DNA of 64,000 nucleotides from positions 1 to 64,000 of the forward strand of contig NZ_JBHSEF010000024.1 of assembly GCF_042649045.1 (NCBI RefSeq), read 5' to 3'. The DNA comes from Chryseomicrobium palamuruense. Its GTDB lineage: Bacteria > Bacillota > Bacilli > Bacillales_A > Planococcaceae. Both the position numbers and the translations under genes were made by a program. Below the pieces are notes generated by a model. The model did no database searches, was not told where the DNA came from, and saw only the letters and a program-made list of their open reading frames with translations. Of the stretch, positions 34,572 to 43,565 are shown in pieces; position 1 is the first letter of the stretch; every line of letters starts with the position of its first letter.

Positions 34572-35579
34572 ATGTTACAAACTATTCAAATTGGAATCGA
34601 TTTAGGTACTGCGAATACACTTGTCTATTCTAGCTCCAAAGGAATTATTTTAAATGAACCTACTGTTGTAGCTATTGATAAAAAATCTGGAACTATTATC
34701 GCTTTCGGGCACGAGGCGAAGAAGATGATTGGGAAAACACCTCAATCTATTGAAATTGTTCGCCCTTTAAAAGAAGGCGTTATTGCGGATTTTGATCGCA
34801 CAACGGAATTACTCAAACTAATTATGCAAAAAGCAGGTAAAAAATTGGGGACAGGCTTACGTAAGCCGACAGTTGCTATCTGTACTCCGTCTGGTGCAAC
34901 TTCAGTAGAGCGTCGAGCAATTGAAGATGCAGCAAAACAAAGTGGTGCGAAAGAAGTTTACTTGGTGGAAGAACCTGTTGCAGCAGCAATCGGTTCTGAC
35001 TTACCCGTCCATGAGCCAGTGGCAAGCATGATTGTTGATATTGGTGGGGGGACAACCGAAGTAGGCATCATCTCATTTGGCGGTGTCGTTGCCTCGAACA
35101 CCACGAAGGCTGCCGGTGACCATATGAATGAAGCCATCATCCTGCATGTACGTAAAGAGTACAACGTATTGATTGGAGAACCGACAGCGGAAGATATTAA
35201 ACACACGATTGGGCATGGTCTTGTTCCGCATGAAGCCGAACAAATGACGGTGACTGGTCGTGATGTAGTAACGGGTCTTCCGAAATCGATACAGCTTTCA
35301 TCTACTGAAATTCAAGAGGTTCTTCGTGAAAGTTTAGAAACCATTTTGGAAACCATCCGTGCAACACTAGAAGTATGTCCTCCAGAACTATCAGGGGATA
35401 TTGTCGATCACGGTGTCGTTTTAACAGGTGGCGGTGCCTTACTGAAGCAAATTGGCGATTGGTTAAGTACTGTCATTGACGTTCCTGTTCATATTGCTCC
35501 AGAACCATTACACGCTGTTGTCATCGGTACAGGCAAAACCGTCATGCCAAAATTTAACCGTGTAAGAGTCGCTAAATAA
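34572..35579 (+). CDS. mreBH: Rod-shape actin homologue MreBH
   Basis: 335-aa bacterial actin that polymerises under the membrane and guides lateral wall synthesis. ATPase motifs GIDLGTANTLVY (phosphate 1), DIGGGTTEVGIISFGG (phosphate 2) and VLTGGGALL (adenosine) are present. The sequence follows B. subtilis MreBH closely, including DLPVHEPVAS and CPPELSGDIVDHGV, more than MreB or Mbl. It is a stand-alone gene, not next to mreCD, which also fits MreBH. GAGGAGG precedes the ATG. A carbonic anhydrase gene follows after 54 bases. Confidence 0.9.
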   Translation: MLQTIQIGIDLGTANTLVYSSSKGIILNEPTVVAIDKKSGTIIAFGHEAKKMIGKTPQSIEIVRPLKEGVIADFDRTTELLKLIMQKAGKKLGTGLRKPTVAICTPSGATSVERRAIEDAAKQSGAKEVYLVEEPVAAAIGSDLPVHEPVASMIVDIGGGTTEVGIISFGGVVASNTTKAAGDHMNEAIILHVRKEYNVLIGEPTAEDIKHTIGHGLVPHEAEQMTVTGRDVVTGLPKSIQLSSTEIQEVLRESLETILETIRATLEVCPPELSGDIVDHGVVLTGGGALLKQIGDWLSTVIDVPVHIAPEPLHAVVIGTGKTVMPKFNRVRVAK

Positions 35580-35633
35580 TTCGCCAGATCCCCCCCTATC
35601 TAGTAAACTATTTATATAGGGAGGGAATTTTTA

Positions 35634-36194
35634 ATGTCAAATCTTCATGAAATTTTAGCGTACAATGAAAAATTTGTCGGAAATAAAGAATATGAAGCGT
35701 ATGCAACCACTAAGTTTCCGAATAAAAAGATGGTCATCTTATCCTGTATGGATACCCGTCTTGTCGAATTATTACCTAAATCTATGAACTTACAAAATGG
35801 TGACGTTAAAATTGTAAAGAGTGCAGGTGCCGTTATCAATCATCCGTTTGGTGGTATCATGCGTAGCCTCTTAGTAGCTGTCTATGCTTTGCAAGCTGAA
35901 GAAATCTTTGTCATTGGTCACCATGACTGTGGTATGGCATCTATTGATCCTGTTGCCATGCAACAGACAATGATTGAACGTGGAGTCGAAGCGAAAACGT
36001 TTAATATCCTTGACCATTCAGGAGTAGACGTGCATGAATGGTTAAAAGGATTTGAAAATGTGGCGACAAGCGTCCAACACAGTGTGAATATGATTAAAAA
36101 TCATCCACTCGTTGTCCCGACTATCAAAGTACATGGTCTCATCATTGATCCAGCTACAGGTCGCCTTGACGTCGTACATGATGATACGAAATAA
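35634..36194 (+). CDS. Beta-carbonic anhydrase
   Basis: 186 aa. It hydrates carbon dioxide to bicarbonate. Zinc ligands are Cys38, His96 and Cys99, with the Asp40-Arg42 dyad in CMDTRL. The sequence is of the short Bacillus YtiB-like type. GGGAGGG precedes the ATG at ten bases. It is downstream of mreBH on the same strand and may be read from that promoter. A large hairpin terminator follows at 36276. Confidence 0.9.
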   Translation: MSNLHEILAYNEKFVGNKEYEAYATTKFPNKKMVILSCMDTRLVELLPKSMNLQNGDVKIVKSAGAVINHPFGGIMRSLLVAVYALQAEEIFVIGHHDCGMASIDPVAMQQTMIERGVEAKTFNILDHSGVDVHEWLKGFENVATSVQHSVNMIKNHPLVVPTIKVHGLIIDPATGRLDVVHDDTK

Positions 36195-36275
36195 GAGCTA
36201 GTATAGATGAATAGATAATCTATCAATTTGTTGAACTTACTCTAGATATGGATTCTAGAGAAAGATCAAAAAATG

Positions 36276-36328
36276 GAATACCGGTTACTTCTGAATGGAT
36301 TTATTCAGAAATAACCGGTATTCTTATT
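36276..36328 (+). terminator. Terminator after the carbonic anhydrase gene
   Basis: Long stem AATACCGGTTA-TTCTGAAT paired with ATTCAGAA-TAACCGGTATT, followed by a T-rich stretch. The remaining bases to 36488 show nothing I can assign. Confidence 0.8.
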
Positions 36329-36488
36329 TATTTTCGCTTAAAATCTATCTATCGTAAGGCATTGAAGCTTTTTTAACCATCATGAGGAATCGTGTACTCC
36401 CTCATGCCTATCGGGAAGATTCTTGAACTGCCACATAAAAATTAGACACCAATCTAACTTTTATAGCTCAGTTCATTCGGGAGCTTTT

Positions 36489-37046
36489 TCAACGACGCGT
36501 GCGCCAATCTGATTTTGTTTGTGCTAAGAGCAAGTGATCCATCCAATTTCCATTAATGTAAAGCAACTGATTCAGATACCCTTCTTCATAGAATCCACAT
36601 TTCTTGAGAACGTGAACAGACGGTTCATTGTGCGGTGAAACATACGCTTCCAAACGATTCAACTGAATTCCTGTAAAGGCATATTCCGTGACAAGTTGAA
36701 TCGCTTCTTGTGCATAGCCATGGCCGATATGTTCCTGATCAACCGCATAACCAATCATCCCACTTAAAAAGGGTAGGCGTTTAATACTGTACACAGAGAT
36801 GGTTCCTACTAAATCATGTGTGCCTTTTTTATAGATTCCAAAGCTATATTCCCTTTGGTCCTGCATCAATTTAATAGATTCGCGTATTTTTTCTCTTTGG
36901 ACAACCGCGGTATAGTAGGACTCTCGGTGAATGGGTTCGAAGCGGCCCCAGTACTCTTTATTTCGCTTCACGAGTTCGGCAAGTTGTGCTGCATCTTCCA
37001 TTCGAAATGTTTTACAGTCACAACGTGTCCCCTCTAAACGAATCAC
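36489..37046 (-). CDS. GNAT family N-acetyltransferase (RimJ/RimL type)
   Basis: 185 aa. The acetyl-CoA site is GHGYAQEAI near residue 107, the N-terminal RLEGTRCDCKTF segment starts the fold, and the C-terminal CGFYEEGYLNQLL motif is typical of RimJ/RimL-like enzymes that acetylate protein N-termini or small amines. Substrate unknown. The GTG start at 37046 has AAAGGAAG upstream. It lies 15 bases downstream of pepF on the same strand and may be cotranscribed. Confidence 0.85.
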   Translation of the reverse strand: MIRLEGTRCDCKTFRMEDAAQLAELVKRNKEYWGRFEPIHRESYYTAVVQREKIRESIKLMQDQREYSFGIYKKGTHDLVGTISVYSIKRLPFLSGMIGYAVDQEHIGHGYAQEAIQLVTEYAFTGIQLNRLEAYVSPHNEPSVHVLKKCGFYEEGYLNQLLYINGNWMDHLLLAQTKSDWRTRR

Positions 37047-37061
37047 AAGCGTCTTCCTTTC

Positions 37062-38852
37062 TTACACGAGGCTTAAAAACTCCTCGACATCTTTGTGACA
37101 AAGGGCAATGCCCTTCGCCCAGAAATCTTTTTTCGTAATATCTTCATTTAAATGCTTTTTCGCTAAATCTTCAACTGACATAACCGCTGTATCACGAAGA
37201 AGTGCGATATATTTATCTTCAAATGCAGAACCTTCCTCTTTAGCTTTCGCATAAATCGATAAGCTAAACAAATATCCGAATGTATACGGGAAATTGTAGA
37301 ACGGGACGCCTGTAATGTAAAAATGAAGTTTTGATGCCCAGAAATGAGGATGCGTGTCAGCAAGTGCACCTGCATACGCCTCTTCTTGTGCTTCCGCCAT
37401 CAGTTCATTGAGACGCGTGCTAGATACGACACCTTTTTTACGCTCTTCATAGAAACGTGTTTCAAACAAGAAACGTGCGTGAATGTTCATAAAGAACGCC
37501 ACACTGCGTTGAATCTTGTCTTCAAGTAGAGCTGCTTTTTCTTCTTTAGACGTAGCTTCTGCAACTGCTGCATCGGCTACAATCATTTCAGCAAACGTCG
37601 ATGCTGTTTCCGCAACGCCCATAGCGTATTGACGGTTTAACCAATGAACTGGTTTTAACGCATACGAGTGGAAGGCGTGCCCTAATTCATGCGCTAATGT
37701 GGAAACATTCGACATTGACCCACTGTAGGTCATGAAAATGCGCGATTCCTGTGAAACTGGCATACCTGTACAGAAACCACCCGGACGTTTGTTGTCACGG
37801 TCTTCCGCTTCAATCCATCCATTTTCAAACGCGCGACGTGAAAAGCTTTCTAGTTCGGGTCCAAATGCTTTGAAATGCTTCAGGATGAATTCGGCACCTT
37901 GTTGGTAATCCATCGTTTTTGCGGATTCTCCTATTGGTGCGTCCATGTCATGCCAATGAATCTTCTCAGTTCCTAAGATTTCAGCCTTCTTAGTTAAGTA
38001 GTTCACAAAAGGTGCTTTGCCGTCAGAGATGGCTCCCCACATGGCATCCAATGTATCTTTGCTCATGCGATTGATTGCAAGTGGCTCTTCTAACACATGA
38101 TCCCACCTACGTTTTTTATAGACCGCTAAACGGAATCCAGCTAAGTGATTCAATGTTTTAGCGAAGAATTCTTCTTTTTCTGTAAAAGCAGCTTCTAAGG
38201 CATCTTTTACGGCTTTACGTACTTCTGCTTTCGGATGGGAATAGAGATTGCTCGCTTGTCCGATGGAGAGCTTTTTGATTTCTCCCTCTACATTTACTTC
38301 TACTTTCATATCAGCAATGAGTAAATCGTAGAGTTGGCCCCACCCTTGATAGCCATCTACACCAAGAGATGTAATCAGGGCTTCTTCTTCTTGCGACAAT
38401 TTCTTTGCCGCTTTTTCTTTCCACTCGTTTAAAATGAATTCAAATTCTTGGAGTTCAGAAGAAGCGAGCAGTTGCTGCCAAACATCCGCATCCGTTTGGC
38501 TCCATTTTTGCTGAATGGTCATAAGGATGGTGCCAAGTCGTGCGCCTAAGCTACTTGTGCGCCCTTGGAGTAAAGCGGCTTTTTTATCCGTTGTATCTTG
38601 AGCTAAAAAACAACCGATTGTCGCTCCCGCTTCAGATAAATTTGTTGCCACATCTTTTAAGCGCTCAATAACTGCTAGCATCTCGCCTGCAACAGAAGCG
38701 CTCTGTGGGGTTTGAAGATGAGGAAGATCTGCTTCGAAGGAAGCGATTTTTTCCTCTACTTGATCTAAATGTGCAGCGAGTTGTGGTGAGTCCGAGCCAC
38801 CTGGAAAGAACGTTTCTAAGTCCCATACAAGTGGATATGTAGTTGTTGTCAT
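37062..38852 (-). CDS. pepF: Oligoendopeptidase F, M3 family
   Basis: 596-aa cytosolic zinc metallopeptidase. The HEXXH motif is in LAHELGHAFHS near residue 388, with the third ligand Glu in GVAETASTFAEM about 25 residues later. The N-terminal third is helical and caps the active-site channel. It degrades peptides of about 7-17 residues. The ATG at 38852 follows AAAGGGGAA; the upstream in-frame start lies before any ribosome site. It is divergent from the TspO-like gene. Confidence 0.92.
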   Translation of the reverse strand: MTTTTYPLVWDLETFFPGGSDSPQLAAHLDQVEEKIASFEADLPHLQTPQSASVAGEMLAVIERLKDVATNLSEAGATIGCFLAQDTTDKKAALLQGRTSSLGARLGTILMTIQQKWSQTDADVWQQLLASSELQEFEFILNEWKEKAAKKLSQEEEALITSLGVDGYQGWGQLYDLLIADMKVEVNVEGEIKKLSIGQASNLYSHPKAEVRKAVKDALEAAFTEKEEFFAKTLNHLAGFRLAVYKKRRWDHVLEEPLAINRMSKDTLDAMWGAISDGKAPFVNYLTKKAEILGTEKIHWHDMDAPIGESAKTMDYQQGAEFILKHFKAFGPELESFSRRAFENGWIEAEDRDNKRPGGFCTGMPVSQESRIFMTYSGSMSNVSTLAHELGHAFHSYALKPVHWLNRQYAMGVAETASTFAEMIVADAAVAEATSKEEKAALLEDKIQRSVAFFMNIHARFLFETRFYEERKKGVVSSTRLNELMAEAQEEAYAGALADTHPHFWASKLHFYITGVPFYNFPYTFGYLFSLSIYAKAKEEGSAFEDKYIALLRDTAVMSVEDLAKKHLNEDITKKDFWAKGIALCHKDVEEFLSLV

Positions 38853-38986
38853 AAGAATTCCCCTTTCATTTCGTCTCCCTAAGTATATCATGGAAGTGGA
38901 TTATTTTCTCAACATTTCCTACATTCAAATAAATTCATAGAACCGTCATTTTCCAATCCGAGGAAAGCCTTGTATACTTATAAGAA

Positions 38987-39739
38987 ATGGAAGGAGGGTT
39001 TTTTATTCTACAGATCGTTATTATGGGAATTGGGCTCCTTGCTACTGTTGCAATGAACGCGCTTGCCAATATCCTTCCTATCAATGGTCAAACAACCGGA
39101 GAAATATCGAATCGGCTTCCTGTTCTTTTTACCCCTGCAGGTTATGTATTCTCTATCTGGGGTGTCATCTATGCCTTACTTTTTCTTTGGATTATTTTTT
39201 ACGTCTTGAAATTAAAATCCGAAGGACCTCCCGGTTGGTTCCGCACTTTTCTATTTTTATTCTCTTGCTTGTTTAATATTGGCTGGATATTATCGTGGCA
39301 TTATGAATATTTCCTAGTCACCATTGGGATGATGATTGGCCTTGTGTCGGTTCTGGCTTTACTCTATAGTAGCTATCCACCCGATATGGAAGATTGGAAG
39401 AAACGGGCACCGATTTCTGTCTATCTAGGTTGGGTCAGCGTAGCTTTAGTCGCAAATATTTCCTATGTACTGACCTACTATGAATGGGATGGGTTTGGAT
39501 TATCCGACCAACTTTGGACTGTAGGCACGCTTACGTTTGCTACGGCCCTGGCACTGCATTTCCGCTACCACTACTTTGACAGAATCATGCAACTCGTATT
39601 TATTTGGGCATTTATTGGCATTGCAGTTCGACTCGGATTTAATGAACTTTTGGTCTCTGCAGCGGCATTATTTTTAAGTGCCGTTCTAGTTGTAGGGATC
39701 TTCTATCTAAACAAAAAGAAAAATGTCTCCCAAGCCTAA
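38987..39739 (+). CDS. TspO/MBR-related tryptophan-rich membrane protein
   Basis: About 244-250 aa with seven or more helices. It is of the long TspO/MBR-related type found in Bacilli, with conserved NILPINGQTTGEISNRLPVL and FTPAGYVFSIWGVIY. Ligand and role are unknown. The start is problematic: the ATG at 38987 lies just before AAGGAGGG (38991-38998), while the codon at the right distance after that site is ATT at 39005. Translation from ATT would give the N-terminus expected for the family. A -10-like TATACT lies at 38973-38978. Confidence 0.78.
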   Translation: MEGGFFILQIVIMGIGLLATVAMNALANILPINGQTTGEISNRLPVLFTPAGYVFSIWGVIYALLFLWIIFYVLKLKSEGPPGWFRTFLFLFSCLFNIGWILSWHYEYFLVTIGMMIGLVSVLALLYSSYPPDMEDWKKRAPISVYLGWVSVALVANISYVLTYYEWDGFGLSDQLWTVGTLTFATALALHFRYHYFDRIMQLVFIWAFIGIAVRLGFNELLVSAAALFLSAVLVVGIFYLNKKKNVSQA

Positions 39740-39757
39740 GGCGGGGAGACATTTTTT
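39717..39757. terminator. Bidirectional terminator between the TspO-like gene and map
   Basis: AAAATGTCTCCC pairs with GGGGAGACATTTT around AAGCCTAAGGC, with A and T tracts on both sides. Confidence 0.8.
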
Positions 39758-40505
39758 AATCGAGCTTTGTTAAAATCAATGGCTGATCTTTTGTTACGAC
39801 AATCGTATGTTCCACTTGGGCAACAAGAGATCGATCTGGTGTGACAAATGTCCAACCGTCACCTAATTCCATGATTGATTCAGCTTTTTGAGAAATGAAC
39901 GGCTCAACAGCAAGAACCATCCCTTCTTTTAAGATGGTTGGCTCCCATGCATCATAGTAATTTAAAATATGTTGCGGAGCTTCATGTAAAGAACGACCGA
40001 CTCCATGGCCTGTCAGATTCATAATCACCGTTAATCCATTTGCCTTTGCTTCTCGTTCAACAGCCTTCCCGATCTGGTTGAGTTTTGCACCAGCTTTCAC
40101 CTTTAACATCGCACGGTCAAACGCTTGCTGGGCGACATCAATCAGCTTTTGCTTTTCTTCATCTGCTTGACCAATCACAAAAGATACACCCGTGTCCGCA
40201 TAAAACCCATCACATATTCCAGAGACATCAATATTGACCAAGTCGCCATCTCTTAGAATCTTCTCACCAGGAATACCATGCGCTACTTCTTCGTTAACAC
40301 TGATACACGTGTGGCCAGGAAAGTCGTATTCAGCGATAGGTGCTGATACAGCGCCCTTCTCTTCAAAAAGGCGTGCCCCAATTAGATCGAGTTCCTTTGT
40401 CGTCATACCAGGTGCTGCTGCATCCTTCATTGTATCTCGAATTTCAGCAACGACTCGGCTGATTTTCTTTAACCCTTCAAGCTCTTCATTTGTTTGTATT
40501 ATCAT
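39756..40505 (-). CDS. map: Methionine aminopeptidase, type I
   Basis: 249 aa. It removes initiator methionine. The five metal ligands are in NIDVSGICDGFYADTG (two Asp), GHGVGRSLHE (His), VLAVEPF (Glu) and QVEHTIVV (Glu). The ATG at 40505 follows AAGAAAGGG; an upstream extension to 40544 lacks a site. It lacks an N-terminal zinc finger. Outside the ribosomal protein cluster, it resembles the second Bacillus enzyme (YflG/MapB). It lies 47 bases after thiT and could be read through from the TPP-controlled promoter. Confidence 0.92.
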   Translation of the reverse strand: MIIQTNEELEGLKKISRVVAEIRDTMKDAAAPGMTTKELDLIGARLFEEKGAVSAPIAEYDFPGHTCISVNEEVAHGIPGEKILRDGDLVNIDVSGICDGFYADTGVSFVIGQADEEKQKLIDVAQQAFDRAMLKVKAGAKLNQIGKAVEREAKANGLTVIMNLTGHGVGRSLHEAPQHILNYYDAWEPTILKEGMVLAVEPFISQKAESIMELGDGWTFVTPDRSLVAQVEHTIVVTKDQPLILTKLD

Positions 40506-40552
40506 CGATTCTGACCCTTTCTTCTGTTCACTACATGCTATCATAGCACATT

Positions 40553-41134
40553 TTACGAAGTTTTAGGCAGAACTAGACGTGGTGCTTTTAAGAACAATAC
40601 GGTACAGATGATGGTCGCAAATACAAAGACCAGACTCATATATGTAGCGTTATAAATGAGAGAATACAATACGACATTCTGATCCCCTGCAAACTCTCCG
40701 AAGAAGAAAATCCCGCTTAATACGTGAACAATATAGCGGAGAAGGGATGCAATTGCTGCTCCAGCAATGACAGCAAGTGCCATTTGTTTTTTATTCGCTT
40801 TTTCAAAAGCTTGAATGAATGTCGGACGGAAGATTCCAGCAAACCCAGCGACCATAAATGCCAGGAAGTAATCCATAAACACTTGAATTAATACGATTTC
40901 AAAACTTAAAGGCGCTGCATAAAAACGTCCTGTGACTACTTGTAAAACTCCGATCAATAGCCCGGTTATCAGACCCGCAACTACACCTCGGCGAAACGCA
41001 ATAATGATGACAGGCACAAGGACAAATGTAACACTTCCTCCTTGTGGCATGCTAAACCCGATTAAATCTAGTACGTATCCTAGTGCTGCTAATAAAGCAA
41101 TCTCCACTAATAGTATAACGCGATTATTTCTCAT
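40553..41134 (-). CDS. thiT: Thiamine transporter ThiT (ECF S component)
   Basis: 193 aa, six hydrophobic helices, the thiamine-specific substrate-binding subunit of an ECF importer that works with the shared EcfAA'T module (not in this window). The stretch GYVLDLIGFSMPQGGSVTF near residues 20-40 and the tryptophan-poor helix ends follow YuaJ/ThiT. The upstream TPP riboswitch fixes the ligand with good confidence. GGAG-type spacing before the ATG is weak (AAATAATGAGAAA), so translation may be modest. Confidence 0.92.
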   Translation of the reverse strand: MRNNRVILLVEIALLAALGYVLDLIGFSMPQGGSVTFVLVPVIIIAFRRGVVAGLITGLLIGVLQVVTGRFYAAPLSFEIVLIQVFMDYFLAFMVAGFAGIFRPTFIQAFEKANKKQMALAVIAGAAIASLLRYIVHVLSGIFFFGEFAGDQNVVLYSLIYNATYMSLVFVFATIICTVLFLKAPRLVLPKTS

Positions 41135-41191
41135 TATTTCTCCATTTCCTGTTACCTTTTGCTATGACGAGGGTAAAGAGCAAAAGAACAT

Positions 41192-41223
41192 AAAAAAATG
41201 ACCTCTGGACAGAGCCAGACGTC
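41192..41223 (-). terminator. Terminator of the TPP riboswitch
   Basis: Minus strand GACGTCTGG pairs with CCAGAGGTC around CTCTGT with one mismatch and is followed by seven T. It forms the off-state expression platform upstream of thiT. Confidence 0.85.
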
Positions 41224-41239
41224 AGTTAACATCGGTTTC

Positions 41240-41325
41240 TATCCACATCCCTACGCAAGCATGAACTTCCAGGTTCAAAGGGTACTCTCTCAGCCGCGAT
41301 GTGCGACGCCCCTTGTGGTAACAAT
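41240..41325 (-). ncRNA. TPP riboswitch (THI element) of thiT
   Basis: On the minus strand the conserved blocks are GGGGCG, CGGCTGAGAG, ACCCTTTGAACCTG and GCGTAGGGA, in the order of the TPP aptamer. A terminator lies directly downstream and thiT follows about 60 bases later. High thiamine pyrophosphate should stop transcription. Confidence 0.95.
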
Positions 41326-41397
41326 TCTATTAAGTTGCTATCATTTTACTGTATCATTGATGATTAAGCAACATATTATTTTGAAAGGAAGATGTAG

Positions 41398-42501
41398 ATG
41401 ATTGATTTACTTCGCAGCCTTATTCGGATTGAAAGTGACACAAAAGAAGGAGCGAATCATGCCCTTGATTTTTCGGCAAATTGGTTAGAAGACCGTGGAG
41501 TCACTGTAAATGTACTTGAAAATGAAGGTCATAAAATGCTTGTTGCGGAAGTGGGCCAAGGAAAGGAAACGCTCATTTGGAATGGGCATCTGGATATTGT
41601 ACCAGGTAAAAAAGAACAATTTGACCCCTATATTGAAGGTGATAAAGTATATGGCCGAGGGTCTGCCGATATGAAAGGTGGCTGCGCAGCAATGATGGAA
41701 GCGTTTGTGGGCATTACGAAACATGCGGACCGTCTCACTAAAAAAGTGCAGTTGCATCTTGTAACGGATGAAGAAACAGGGGGTTCGAAGACGTCCAAAT
41801 ACCTTGTAGAACAAGGGTATACAGGGGACTTCGTTATTTGTGGAGAACCGACATTCTTAAAAATCGGATTACAAGCAAAAGGCATCTCTCAGTTTTTCAT
41901 TACGTTCCATGGGAAAGGTGCGCACGGTTCTAGACCGTGGGAAGGCGATAATGCCATCCTTCAATCCCATAAATTCCACGAACTTTTGATTCAGCAAGAA
42001 TGGACAAAAGTAAGTAGCGACTATTATGATCATCCGTCTATCAACCTGGCCAGAATCTCAGGCGGTGATCGGTTTAATATGGTTCCCGACACATGTGAAG
42101 TTGGCTACGATATTCGCTTTGTTCCAGGCCAGAGCGTCGAATTTGTTGAACAACAATTGACAAATCTATTAAAAGAGCACTTCCCAACAGCTGAGATTCG
42201 TAGAAGAGGCATCTCTCCTGCGGTGACAACGTCGGACCAAGACCCTCGTATTCTACAACTCCTTGATATTATGAAAGATGAAACTATGCTTATGGGTCAA
42301 CATGGCTCTGCCGATACACGGCATTATGCCGTTACAGGGGCTGGGGCCATCGAATTTGGTCCTGCAGGAGGAGACTGGCATGGTCCTACAGAATTTGTTT
42401 CCATTTCATCTATGGAAAGGTATCGAGATATTTTGATGGAATTTGCGTTCTACACGGAGGTACCCAAAGAGGTTTACAAAAACGCTAACGAGGGTATTTA
42501 A
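41398..42501 (+). CDS. M20 family metallopeptidase (ArgE/DapE type)
   Basis: 367 aa. Zinc-dependent deacylase/peptidase. The metal site is visible as WNGHLDIVP, then GRGSADMKGG, TDEETGG, and a C-terminal conserved FGPAGGDWHGPTE. A dimerisation domain sits in the middle (AKGISQFFITFHGKGAHGSRPWEGDNA). It may act as an acetylornithine or succinyl-diaminopimelate deacylase or as a dipeptidase; no biosynthetic neighbours decide this. AAAGGAAG precedes the ATG. It is divergent from the TPP-controlled thiT. Confidence 0.82.
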   Translation: MIDLLRSLIRIESDTKEGANHALDFSANWLEDRGVTVNVLENEGHKMLVAEVGQGKETLIWNGHLDIVPGKKEQFDPYIEGDKVYGRGSADMKGGCAAMMEAFVGITKHADRLTKKVQLHLVTDEETGGSKTSKYLVEQGYTGDFVICGEPTFLKIGLQAKGISQFFITFHGKGAHGSRPWEGDNAILQSHKFHELLIQQEWTKVSSDYYDHPSINLARISGGDRFNMVPDTCEVGYDIRFVPGQSVEFVEQQLTNLLKEHFPTAEIRRRGISPAVTTSDQDPRILQLLDIMKDETMLMGQHGSADTRHYAVTGAGAIEFGPAGGDWHGPTEFVSISSMERYRDILMEFAFYTEVPKEVYKNANEGI

Positions 42502-42537
42502 TTACTAATCTAAATAAGAACTGCGGGGAGATAACGT

Positions 42538-42642
42538 ATGAGAAAATCTAGCTTATTAAAATCAGCTATTAAGTGGGCACCTGTCGTGTACCCCATCGTT
42601 AAAAAGTTTCTAAATTCACGTAAAGCAACTAAACGCCATTAA
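42538..42642 (+). CDS. Small cationic peptide (34 aa), unknown
   Basis: ATG at 42538 with GGGGAG eight bases upstream; stop at 42642, followed at once by a strong terminator. The peptide is very basic (about ten Lys, Arg or His) with an amphipathic stretch AIKWAPVVYPIVKKFL in the middle. I do not recognise it. It follows the M20 peptidase by 36 bases and may be in its operon. Possible roles include a membrane-associated peptide or a host defence-type toxin, but nothing in the context selects one. Confidence 0.6.
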   Translation: MRKSSLLKSAIKWAPVVYPIVKKFLNSRKATKRH

Positions 42643-42648
42643 TCAGTA

Positions 42649-42680
42649 GAAAACCCAACGACTGCGTCGTTGGGTTTCTC
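42649..42680. terminator. Bidirectional terminator after the cationic peptide gene
   Basis: AGAAAACCCAACGAC pairs with GTCGTTGGGTTTCT around TGC; it also serves the convergent SGNH hydrolase gene. Confidence 0.85.
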
Positions 42681-42682
42681 TG

Positions 42683-43549
42683 TTATGCGAGAGGAAGAAT
42701 TCGTGCAAGCGCTAGACCAATTTTCTGATAAGAAGCTTGTTCATCCGATGCTTCCCTTTGTATCTGCCGCTGCTGTAGAATTTCTTCAAAACTAATTGGA
42801 TGAGGAACTGGCATTTCATATAGTTCAATTACTGAAGGATGTGGAAGCTTTGAGAGAACTGCATTCGCCATTTGACGATATCCTTCTTGTACAGGATGTA
42901 CATCGGCAGGGTTCGGTACATATTGTTGTAACGCTTGATTCATCATTGCTTCTACGGAAACGAACGTCGCCCCGTATGTTTCAGCAGTTCTTTTCAGGAC
43001 TTCATTTAGTCGGTCCAATTCTTTTGCGGTTCCTTGTTTTTGAGATTCCGCTACATGCGGGTAAGCAAAATAGTAGCCTACTACATAAATGGTCGCATTC
43101 GGTGCGACATTTTGTAGCTCGCTCAGTAGCTTCACAAGTGATTTGCGCGCTTCGTTCAAAGCTAAATCAGCTGTTCGCTGTTGATATGAAAGTGTACCTT
43201 GCTCTGGATTGGATGCGACTACCCTTAATAAATCATTCGCACCTGCAGAAATCGTAATGAGTGAACTTTGGTTTAAGAGTTCTTTTGCTTCGTCCGATTG
43301 AATGGATTGATACACTTGCTCTGCCGTATACCCTGGAAAAGCTAAGTCTTTTGAAAACAAAGCAAGGTTTCCGCTCCGTGCAAGTTCAGCTGCAATCAAA
43401 TCTGTATATCCTTGGTCGATTTGCTGATAAGGTGTTTGTCCCGCTGCAAGGGAATCGCCCAATGCCACATACACTTCTCTCGCGGCAGCCTGTACTGGAA
43501 GACCGATGACAAACAGTAAAATGATGATCCCCTGTATACCTTTTCTCAT
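42683..43549 (-). CDS. Secreted SGNH/GDSL hydrolase
   Basis: 288 aa. A signal peptide (residues 1-23, cut near VQAAA) is followed by an SGNH esterase/lipase domain. Ser is in ALGDSLAAG, Asn in ISAGANDLL and the Asp-His pair in NPADVHPVQEGY. The C-terminal 60 residues are a charged, glutamine-rich extension. It likely acts outside the cell on lipid or cell-wall esters. AAGGAGG precedes the ATG. It is 16 bases downstream of the second M29 peptidase on the same strand. Confidence 0.87.
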   Translation of the reverse strand: MRKGIQGIIILLFVIGLPVQAAAREVYVALGDSLAAGQTPYQQIDQGYTDLIAAELARSGNLALFSKDLAFPGYTAEQVYQSIQSDEAKELLNQSSLITISAGANDLLRVVASNPEQGTLSYQQRTADLALNEARKSLVKLLSELQNVAPNATIYVVGYYFAYPHVAESQKQGTAKELDRLNEVLKRTAETYGATFVSVEAMMNQALQQYVPNPADVHPVQEGYRQMANAVLSKLPHPSVIELYEMPVPHPISFEEILQQRQIQREASDEQASYQKIGLALARILPLA

Positions 43550-43565
43550 CTGGCCAACCTCCTTA

